NCBI GenBank assembly: GCA_964434425.1
Contig: CAYSVH010000015.1
Coordinates: 10,720-74,719 of the forward strand
Reading direction: 5' to 3'
Length of the DNA: 64,000 nucleotides
Origin: CALMEC01 sp964434425
GTDB lineage: Bacteria; Actinomycetota; Thermoleophilia; Miltoncostaeales; Miltoncostaeaceae
The notes below the pieces were generated by a model. The model did no database searches and was not told where the DNA came from. It worked only from the letters and a program-made list of their open reading frames with translations. Positions 58,266 through 64,000 of the stretch are shown in pieces (the first letter of the stretch is position 1; every line of letters begins with the position of its first letter). The translations under genes were made by a program, and so were the position numbers.

Positions 58266-58675
58266 CGACGCGTTCCTGTCCGGATGACGCGGAAGCGCAT
58301 GGTGAGCTCGGTCGGACCACCGGCCCGGGACGCGATGGCGAGGTGCTCGGTGAGCGTGAGCATGAGCATCACGCCGAGCCCGTCGTGCTCGCCGTCCCGC
58401 GTCGGGAAACCGTCTCCGTCGTCGGAGACGCGGACGACGAGATCGTCCCCCTCCAGGTGGACCCCGACCGCCACCGTCCCGGGATCGCGGCCGGGGTAGC
58501 CGTGCAGCACCGCGTTCTCGCACGCTTCGGTGACGGCGACGTTCACGTCCGTCAGGAACGCGGGATGCCAATCGTCCACCGCGGCGACACCGTTCATGGC
58601 GTGTCGGACGACGGAGACGGATGCGGCGTCGGCGGGAACGTTCATGAGGACCAGGGGACGGTCCACGACGAGCAC
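58262..58675 (-). CDS. rsbW: Anti-sigma factor, RsbW/SpoIIAB-like serine kinase
   Basis: 137 residues from a GTG at 58675. A GHKL ATPase domain is complete: N-box VAVTEACENAVLHGY, G1 VSDDGDGFP, G2 GLGVMLMLTLTEH. Such proteins bind and inhibit SigB/F-type sigma factors and phosphorylate an STAS anti-anti-sigma factor; no STAS gene is within the window. It diverges from the sigma gene and carries its own GTTT-N16-GGGTA promoter, giving a feedback loop. The stop overlaps the next gene. Confidence 0.87.
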   Translation of the reverse strand: MLVVDRPLVLMNVPADAASVSVVRHAMNGVAAVDDWHPAFLTDVNVAVTEACENAVLHGYPGRDPGTVAVGVHLEGDDLVVRVSDDGDGFPTRDGEHDGLGVMLMLTLTEHLAIASRAGGPTELTMRFRVIRTGTRR

Positions 58676-58754
58676 CTCTCAGGGCGGCGGCCGGACGACG
58701 GCGGCTACGGGGACGAGGCTTCGTCCGTCGCACGTCGTCGTTGTGGTCGGTGGC

Positions 58755-58780
58755 TACCCGGATCGGTTCGTCGCCAAACC
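58755..58780 (-). promoter_or_regulatory. SigB/SigF-type promoter of the anti-sigma operon
   Basis: On the minus strand GGTTT (complement of 58776-58780), 16 bases, then GGGTA (complement of 58755-58759). The spacing is the same as at 57737-57761. It lies 80 bases upstream of the rsbW-like GTG, consistent with the sigma factor driving its own inhibitor. Confidence 0.65.
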
Positions 58781-58848
58781 TCCGCGCCCGTTCCCATGCC
58801 GCCGACCGTCCGGTAGCGTCTGCGCACAGCAGTCGATCGGACGGTGCC

Positions 58849-59625
58849 ATGAACACGGCTCACCATCACCCCGGGGTATCCGATCGTGGGTCCGTGCGTC
58901 GTGCGGCAGGCGTACCGGACCGCGAGGAGCTGATCGTCGCCCACATGGGCCTCGTGAAGCGTCTCGCCCGACGCTACGCCAACCGGGGTGAGTCGCTGGA
59001 CGACCTGATCCAGGTCGGGATGATCGGCTTGATCAAAGCCGTCGACCGGTTCGATCCGGATCGTGACGTCGCGTTCGCCAGCTTCGCGACCCCGACGATC
59101 ATCGGCGAGATCCGGCGCCACTTCCGTGATCGCACCTGGGCCGTCCGGGTTCCACGGGGACTTCAGGAGGCGAACGCGGTTGTGACCCGCACGGTGGACG
59201 ATCTCACCGCCACGCTCCGCCGCAGCCCAACGGTCACGGAGGTCGCCGACAGCTGCGGACTCCCCGAGGGCGATGTGCTCGAGGCGCTGGCCGTCGGCGC
59301 TGCGTACCGATCGGCCCCGCTTGTGATCGACGATCCGGACGGGGAGGACGTGACCGTCGACGTGGTGTTCGAGGAGCCCGGTTTCGCGTCGGCCGAGGGC
59401 CGTGCACTTCTCGAAGGTGCGGTCGCGGCGTTGCCGCTCCGAGAGCGGCGGATCCTCTTCCTGCGCTTCTCGTTGGGGCTGTCGCAGTCGGAGATCGGTG
59501 CGCGACTCGGCATCTCACAGATGCACGTGTCACGCCTCCTCACGAAGACACTGCGCACGCTGCGCCCGCAGGTCGGTGCCGACGATCCGGTCGTCGCGGC
59601 CGGGGTCTGCCTGAGGTATCACTGA
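58849..59625 (+). CDS. SigB/SigF/SigG-type alternative RNA polymerase sigma factor
   Basis: 258 residues from the ATG at 58849. Region 2 is ELIVAHMGLVKRLARRYANRGESLDDLIQVGMIGLIKAVDRFDPDRDVAFASFATPTIIGEIRRHFRDRTWAVRVPRGLQE, region 3 TLRRSPTVTEVADSCGLPEGDVLEAL, and region 4 LPLRERRILFLRFSLGLSQSEIGARLGISQMHVSRLLTKTL. The R-G-L-Q-E after the region-2 RVPR is diagnostic for the SigB/F/G group. It would direct a general stress response. The anti-sigma gene lies divergently 173 bases away. Confidence 0.95.
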   Translation: MNTAHHHPGVSDRGSVRRAAGVPDREELIVAHMGLVKRLARRYANRGESLDDLIQVGMIGLIKAVDRFDPDRDVAFASFATPTIIGEIRRHFRDRTWAVRVPRGLQEANAVVTRTVDDLTATLRRSPTVTEVADSCGLPEGDVLEALAVGAAYRSAPLVIDDPDGEDVTVDVVFEEPGFASAEGRALLEGAVAALPLRERRILFLRFSLGLSQSEIGARLGISQMHVSRLLTKTLRTLRPQVGADDPVVAAGVCLRYH

Positions 59626-59634
59626 ACACCGCGG

Positions 59635-59832
59635 TCAGCTGCCGCGACGTCGTGCGTTCCTCGCTATGGCCCGCATGACCTCACGGCTTCCGGCGATGCT
59701 GTCGACGGCCGGGAGCACGGCCTTCACGCTCCGTCGCTCGAGCCCCCGCCGGCGCAGGACGCGGCGCAGGATGAAGCGTCGCAGTGGCCCGGGAATGCGC
59801 GGGGACAGCCAGACGGCGATGCGCACCCTCAC
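59635..59832 (-). CDS. Small basic protein, hypothetical
   Basis: 65 residues from a GTG at 59832 with AGGAGG five bases upstream, which is the main evidence. The product is very basic (RRFILRRVLRRRGLERRSVKAV ... RNARRRGS) with a hydrophobic start (RIAVWLSPRIPGPL). No family is recognised. It converges on the sigma gene, ending nine bases beyond it. Confidence 0.55.
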   Translation of the reverse strand: MRVRIAVWLSPRIPGPLRRFILRRVLRRRGLERRSVKAVLPAVDSIAGSREVMRAIARNARRRGS

Positions 59833-60204
59833 GGTCACCTCCTCGTTGGTCGGACGCCGCGAACGATAGCCGGGGCCACCGACGCGGCAAATGCTCGGGG
59901 GCCGACGGCCCCGGCCCGATGGCGCCGACGGTGGCCGGCCGGTGCGGGATCGGACCCGGGCAGCAGGTGCCGTCGACGCCCGGTCGAGGCGTTCGTCGAC
60001 CGGATCTCCGATCGACTTCTTCCGTCGGCGATCGGCCGTCTGCCGCTGATTCCATCGGGCGAAAATACCCATGAGCAGGCATTCCGTTGCCGGATCGTGG
60101 CTCCGGGTACCGGTATTCGAACTATGCCGACAAACACAGTGGACAATGCGCTATGGTGCCCCAGTCAAATACAGATATTCTAAGTGGGAATGAGGTGTTT
60201 GCCG
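59833..60204. other. Divergent region upstream of the sulfate transporter operon
   Basis: About 370 bases, noticeably A/T-richer over the last 120. TACCGGTATT at 60108-60117 resembles the operator half-site of the cysteine operon at 29118-29127 (TACCGGAATT). A GTTG-N15-GGGTA near 60086-60109 is a weak SigF-like match. No riboswitch could be recognised. Confidence 0.4.
60108..60117. promoter_or_regulatory. Putative sulfur-regulator half-site upstream of the sulfate transporter
   Basis: TACCGGTATT differs by one base from TACCGGAATT in the palindrome of the cysteine operon (29118-29127). The right half of that palindrome is not conserved here. It lies 87 bases before the sulfate-binding protein start. 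Confidence 0.3.
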
Positions 60205-61206
60205 ATGAAGAAGGTATCTCTGTTCGGGCTGACCGCGGTCGCCGCTGCACTGATGATGGCGGGCTGCGGTGGTGCCTCCGACGACACCGAGGGAGCCCGG
60301 ACGTCGGCCGACGGATCCGGTGGGAAGGTGTCGCTCGTCGCGTACTCGACGCCCCAGGTGGTCTACGACCAGATCATCCCGGCGTTCAACACGACCGATG
60401 ATGGCGCGGGTGTCGCCGTCACCACGTCCTTCGGGGCGTCAGGTGACCAGAGCCGCGCGGTGGCTGCGGGCCTCAAGGCCGACGTGGTCAGCTTCTCGAT
60501 CGAACCGGACATGACGCGCCTCGTCAAGGCGGACCTGCTCGACGCGTCGTGGAAGGACACCCCCAACAACGGCCGGGTCACCACCTCGGTCGTCTCGTTC
60601 ATCGTCCGTGAGGGCAACCCGAAGAACATCACGACCTGGGACGATCTCCTGAAGCCCGGTGTGGAGGTCCTGACGCCCAACCCGTTCACGTCGGGTGCGG
60701 CGAAGTGGAATCTTCTGGGGGCATACTCATTCGGCGGCCTGGAGTACGTCGAGAAGCTGATCCACGATCACGTCAAGGTTCAGCCGAAGTCGGGTCGCGA
60801 GGCGCTTCAGACGTTCACCTCGGGCAAGGGCGATGTGCTGCTCTCGTACGAGTACGAGGCCATCACGGCGCAGAAGAAGGGCGAGAAGGTCGAGCACGTC
60901 ATCCCCGACAAGACCATCCGCATCGACATCAACATCGGGACGACCACGGCGGCCGGCGAACCGGCCAAGAGGTTCCTCGACTTCGTCCTGGGAGATGAGG
61001 CGCAGCAGCTCTTCGCGGACTGGGGCTACCGGCCCGTCAACGAGACGGTCCTCGCGGCGAACTCCGAGAAGTTCCCCACGCCGTCCGAGCTCCTCACGAT
61101 CGACGACCTCGGCGGCTGGGAGAAGGTCGACAGGGACCTCTTCGATCCGAGGGACGGTTCGATCGCGAAGATCGAGGAGCGCGCCGGGGTGTCGACCGCG
61201 AAATGA
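60205..61206 (+). CDS. sbp: Sulfate ABC transporter substrate-binding lipoprotein
   Basis: 333 residues from the ATG at 60205 (an in-frame ATG lies seven codons upstream). The lipobox is MMAGC with Cys21. VSLVAYSTPQVVYDQIIPAFNTT, SFGASGDQSRAV, KADVVSFSIEPDMTRLVKADLLD, VVSFIVREGNPKNI and FTSGAAKWNLLGAYSF are the CysP/Sbp pattern, including the SGDQSRA ligand loop. It captures sulfate or thiosulfate outside the membrane. The stop overlaps the permease start. Confidence 0.95.
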   Translation: MKKVSLFGLTAVAAALMMAGCGGASDDTEGARTSADGSGGKVSLVAYSTPQVVYDQIIPAFNTTDDGAGVAVTTSFGASGDQSRAVAAGLKADVVSFSIEPDMTRLVKADLLDASWKDTPNNGRVTTSVVSFIVREGNPKNITTWDDLLKPGVEVLTPNPFTSGAAKWNLLGAYSFGGLEYVEKLIHDHVKVQPKSGREALQTFTSGKGDVLLSYEYEAITAQKKGEKVEHVIPDKTIRIDINIGTTTAAGEPAKRFLDFVLGDEAQQLFADWGYRPVNETVLAANSEKFPTPSELLTIDDLGGWEKVDRDLFDPRDGSIAKIEERAGVSTAK

Positions 61207-62027
61207 CGGTCGCCGCCTCCGAACCACGTCGGCGGCGGCGGAAAACCGCCGCCGACTTCGGCGCCGGTCCCCTGGGGCTCGGTGTCACCACGCTCTGGCT
61301 CTCGATCATCGTCCTCCTGCCGCTGGCGGCCGTCGTCGTCAAGGCCTTCGGCGGTGGGTTCGGCGAGTTCTTCGACGCGGCGTTCTCGCGTCAGGGCCGG
61401 GCGGCACTCTTCTTCACCATCTGGATCTCGCTGGTGGTCACCGTCATCAACGCGATCATGGGCACGATGACCGCCTGGGTCATGGTGCGCGACGCGTTCC
61501 CGGGCAAGAGGGTGCTGAACGCGCTGCTCGACCTTCCTTTTGCGCTCCCCACCATCGTGGCGGGTATCACCATGCTCGCCCTCTATGGCGACGCTGTGGC
61601 ATACACGAAGTGGGCGGTGCTGCTCGCCCTCGTCTTCGTCACGCTGCCGTTCTGCGTGCGGGCCGTGCAGCCCGTGCTCCTCGAACTCGATCGCGAGGTG
61701 GAGGAGGCCGCGTCCTCCCTGGGCGCCGGTCCGTTCACCACCTTCCGTCGGGTGATCCTGCCCAGCCTGGTCCCGGCCATCATCTCGGGCAGCGCGCTCA
61801 CCTTCGCCCGAGCCGTGGGTGAGTTCGGATCGCTGATCCTGATCTCGGGGAACATCCCGTTCGACACCCAGGTGGCGTCGGTGTTCATCTTCAAGCAGAT
61901 CGAGTCGGACAACCCGATGGGCGCCGCGTCCGTGTCTGTGGTGCTGCTCTTCCTCTCGCTGCTCGTCCTGATCGGGATGCGCTTCGTCGAGAAGCGCGTT
62001 GTCGGAAACCCGGAGGATCACGAATGA
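61203..62027 (+). CDS. cysT: Sulfate ABC transporter permease CysT
   Basis: 274 residues with six helices. The EAA loop is EEAASSLGAGPFTTFRRVILPSLVPAIISG, and the CysT signature DLPFALPTIVAGITMLALYG is present. The N-terminal 20 residues are basic and cytoplasmic. It overlaps the binding-protein gene and the CysW gene by four bases each (ATGA), so the operon is tightly coupled. It pairs with CysW to form the channel. Confidence 0.95.
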   Translation: MTVAASEPRRRRRKTAADFGAGPLGLGVTTLWLSIIVLLPLAAVVVKAFGGGFGEFFDAAFSRQGRAALFFTIWISLVVTVINAIMGTMTAWVMVRDAFPGKRVLNALLDLPFALPTIVAGITMLALYGDAVAYTKWAVLLALVFVTLPFCVRAVQPVLLELDREVEEAASSLGAGPFTTFRRVILPSLVPAIISGSALTFARAVGEFGSLILISGNIPFDTQVASVFIFKQIESDNPMGAASVSVVLLFLSLLVLIGMRFVEKRVVGNPEDHE

Positions 62028-62812
62028 AACACGTGCTCCGCTGGACCGTGCTCGTCTTCATCGCCGTCGTGCTCCTCGTGCCGGTCGGATTCATCTTCTT
62101 CAAGACGTTCGAGCCCGGACCGGTCGAGGTCTGGAAGAGCATCACGACGCCCGCCGCGGTCAGCGCGTTCTGGCTCACCATCATGGTGGCCGCCATCGCC
62201 GTGCCGCTGAACGCGGCCTTCGGCGTGCTCACCGCGCTGATGCTGGTGCGCGGCCGGGTGCCGGGCAAGAGGGTGATCGAGGGGATCATCGACCTGCCGT
62301 TCGCGGTTTCGCCGGTGGTGGTCGGTCTCGCCCTCGTCCTCGTCTATGGCGAGGACGGGTGGTTCGGCGACACGCTCGCCACGTTCGGCATACAGGTCAT
62401 CTTCTCGGTGCCGGGCATCATCCTCGCCACCATCTTCGTCTGCGTCCCGTTCGTCGTGCGCGAGGTGGTTCCGGTATTGCGCGAGATCGGCACCGACCAG
62501 GAGCAGGCGGCCTCCACCCTGGGCGCCTCGCGATGGCAGACGTTCCGGCGCATCACCCTGCCGTCCATCCGGTGGGGCCTCACGTACGGGATCGTCCTCG
62601 CCACGGCGCGGGCGATCGGCGAGTTCGGCGCGGTCAGCGTGGTCAGCGGCAAGGTCAGCGGCCAGACCGAGACGCTCACGGTGCTCGTGGAGAACCGCTA
62701 CACCAACTTCAACTACGCCGGGGCATACGCGGCGTCGGCGCTCCTCGCCGCCATCGCGCTCGTCGTTCTCCTCACAATGACGCTGTTGCAGCGACGAAAG
62801 GAGTCCTCGTGA
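62024..62812 (+). CDS. cysW: Sulfate ABC transporter permease CysW
   Basis: 262 residues with six helices. DLPFAVSPVVVGLALVLVYG and the EAA loop EQAASTLGASRWQTFRRITLPSIRWGLTYG define CysW. GEFGAVSVVSGKVSGQTETLTVLVENRYTNFNYAGAYAASALLA follows as in other CysW proteins. It overlaps cysT (ATGA) and cysA (GTGA). Confidence 0.95.
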   Translation: MKHVLRWTVLVFIAVVLLVPVGFIFFKTFEPGPVEVWKSITTPAAVSAFWLTIMVAAIAVPLNAAFGVLTALMLVRGRVPGKRVIEGIIDLPFAVSPVVVGLALVLVYGEDGWFGDTLATFGIQVIFSVPGIILATIFVCVPFVVREVVPVLREIGTDQEQAASTLGASRWQTFRRITLPSIRWGLTYGIVLATARAIGEFGAVSVVSGKVSGQTETLTVLVENRYTNFNYAGAYAASALLAAIALVVLLTMTLLQRRKESS

Positions 62813-63771
62813 TCGAGGTCGAGTCCGTCTCGAAGAGCTATGGAGACTTCGCGGCGCTGAAGGACGTCTCGCTGTCGGTCGACGCCGGTTCGCTCACCGC
62901 CCTTCTGGGTCCCTCGGGTTCGGGCAAGTCCACCCTTCTCCGCGTCATCGCGGGTCTCGAGACCCCGGACCAGGGAGCGGTGCATCTGGACGGCGTGGAC
63001 GTGACGGACCATCCGCCCAGCTCACGCGGGGTCGGGTTCGTGTTTCAGCACTACGCGGCGTTCAAGCACATGACCGTCCGCGACAATGTGGCGTTCGGCC
63101 TCACCGTCCGAAAGCGTCCGAAGGACGAGATCCAGGAGATCGCGGACCGGCTGCTCGAGGTCGTCGGCCTCGCGGGGTTCCATGAGCGGTATCCCTCGCA
63201 GCTCTCCGGAGGGCAGCGGCAGCGCATGGCGTTGGCCCGCGCCCTCGCCGTCGAACCGTCGGTGCTCCTGCTCGACGAGCCCTTCGGCGCCCTGGACCGC
63301 AACGTCCGCACCGAGCTTCGGGCGTGGCTGCGCAGGCTCCACGACGAGGTGCACGTCACCACCGTCCTCGTGACCCACGACCAGGAGGAGGCCATGGAGC
63401 TGGCCGACAAGATCGTCCTCCTCAATCACGGGGAGATCGAGCAGGTCGGCGGTCCCCGCGACCTCTACGAGCGGCCGCGGTCGAGCTTCGTCATGGGCTT
63501 CCTCGGTCCGGTGGCCGAGATCAACGGCGGCTACGTGCGGCCCCACGATCTGTCGATCGTCACCCATCCGGAGCCCCACGCCGTCGAGGCGCAGGTCGCG
63601 CGGTTGCTGCACCTCGGGTTCGAGGTCCGGGTCGAGCTGGTCAGGGCAGACGGCACGCCGGTGACGGTCCAACTGGCGCGGCACGAGGCGGAGCACCTCG
63701 AGGTCGCGGAGGGCGACATCGTCTACCTGCGGGCGCCCGAGGTCACCGAGTTCATCGGGGGCGGCATCTAG
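62809..63771 (+). CDS. cysA: Sulfate ABC transporter ATP-binding protein CysA
   Basis: 320 residues from a GTG at 62809, with AAAGGAG six bases upstream. Walker A GPSGSGKST, Q loop VFQHYAAFKHMTVRDNVAFGL, signature LSGGQRQRMALARALAV, Walker B LLLDEPFGALD and H-loop VTHDQ are complete. The C-terminal 90 residues (GYVRPHDLSIV onward) are a TOBE-like regulatory domain typical of CysA. It powers sulfate import by the preceding permeases. Confidence 0.96.
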   Translation: MIEVESVSKSYGDFAALKDVSLSVDAGSLTALLGPSGSGKSTLLRVIAGLETPDQGAVHLDGVDVTDHPPSSRGVGFVFQHYAAFKHMTVRDNVAFGLTVRKRPKDEIQEIADRLLEVVGLAGFHERYPSQLSGGQRQRMALARALAVEPSVLLLDEPFGALDRNVRTELRAWLRRLHDEVHVTTVLVTHDQEEAMELADKIVLLNHGEIEQVGGPRDLYERPRSSFVMGFLGPVAEINGGYVRPHDLSIVTHPEPHAVEAQVARLLHLGFEVRVELVRADGTPVTVQLARHEAEHLEVAEGDIVYLRAPEVTEFIGGGI

Positions 63772-64000
63772 GGGGCGTCGATGTCCATCGGCTGAACGGG
63801 TGAGGCGCCGCTCGGCTCGACCCGTCGAGAGGGTCCGTCTTGCCCGGCGTCATGTCCGTCTGATGACGTGGCCGGCAAGTCCGGTGCCAGGCACTTAACT
63901 TGCGCGTTGCGAACCGCAGGCAAGTCTGGTGCCAGGCACTTAACTGGCCCTTCGCATTTGAGTAGGGATTGTCGGGTGGCGGCGGGGTAGGCGTCAGGGG
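63772..64000. other. Intergenic end of the window
   Basis: No gene is seen after cysA. The stretch holds the repeats listed above and is A/T-richer near 63950-63970. A gene could begin beyond the edge. Confidence 0.5.
63874..63945. repeat. Two direct copies of the GGTGCCAGGCAC palindromic repeat (copies B and C)
   Basis: A 27-base unit at 63874-63900 and 63919-63945 differs at one position (GGCAAGTCCGG versus GGCAAGTCTGG) and is spaced 45 bases. Each contains GTGCCAGGCAC, a perfect palindrome with an A centre, followed by TTAACT. The same core with small changes is in copy A at 9206-9256. Confidence 0.75.

Overview
The window is a GC-rich bacterial chromosome segment with densely packed, mostly short operons and frequent ATGA/GTGA stop-start overlaps. 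Gene content points to an Actinomycetota member: a MoeB/CysO/CysM/JAMM cysteine operon, SigB/F-type sigma factor with an RsbW-like anti-sigma factor, phosphoketolase, DUF1385 protein and DUF4388-GTPase pair. A two-domain ThyX-like protein and several secreted beta-rich proteins suggest the class Thermoleophilia (Solirubrobacterales-like). That placement is an inference from gene families, not from a marker tree. No prophage, transposase gene or CRISPR array is visible; most of the window looks like core chromosome.

Layout. 1-5 kb: a truncated membrane alpha/beta-hydrolase and a CPBP protease (minus), a SpoU methyltransferase (plus), clpP and a small membrane protein (minus). 5-10.4 kb: a UvrD-type helicase fused to a RecB-type nuclease, coupled to an OB-HD exoribonuclease-like gene, then yqeY, a 44-codon ORF and a PNPOx-like gene joined by 1-base overlaps. 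10.5-21.3 kb: phosphoketolase, a methyltransferase, a VOC/B12-radical-SAM/small-protein operon, DUF4388-GTPase, SRPBCC, DUF1385, two-domain ThyX and cold-shock protein. 21.6-28.9 kb: glyoxalase I, a TetR-MMPL efflux operon with a clear operator, rarA, an Fsr-like MFS pump and a membrane protein. 29.1-32 kb: the sulfur-carrier cysteine operon. 32.3-37.1 kb: an NYN-LOTUS protein with a basic repeat tail, then three related genes for exported proteins.

37.2-47 kb: citrate synthase, SHOCT protein, two membrane-tethered DsbA-like proteins, SixA, TrkH/TrkA potassium uptake, FabI, DsbB and a flavoprotein reductase. 47-55.7 kb: tRNA-Asp, tRNA-Val and tRNA-Glu, aldo/keto reductase, YdcF-like protein, and a three-gene coupled operon (beta-lactamase fold, PP-loop enzyme, PhyH dioxygenase) with no recognised pathway. 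55.4-60 kb: acylphosphatase, class IV aminotransferase, TfoX domain protein, and a sigma/anti-sigma locus with GTTT-N16-GGGTA promoters. 60.2-63.8 kb: a complete CysP/Sbp-T-W-A sulfate ABC transporter.

How genes work together. Sulfate import at the right end and the CysO-dependent cysteine operon at 29 kb belong to one metabolic axis and share a short upstream motif. The two DsbA-like proteins and DsbB could form one extracytoplasmic oxidation system. The sigma factor probably drives its own anti-sigma operon and at least one small membrane protein gene. A family of GGTGCC(A/G)GGCAC palindromes (near 9.2 and 63.9 kb) looks like a REP-type dispersed repeat.
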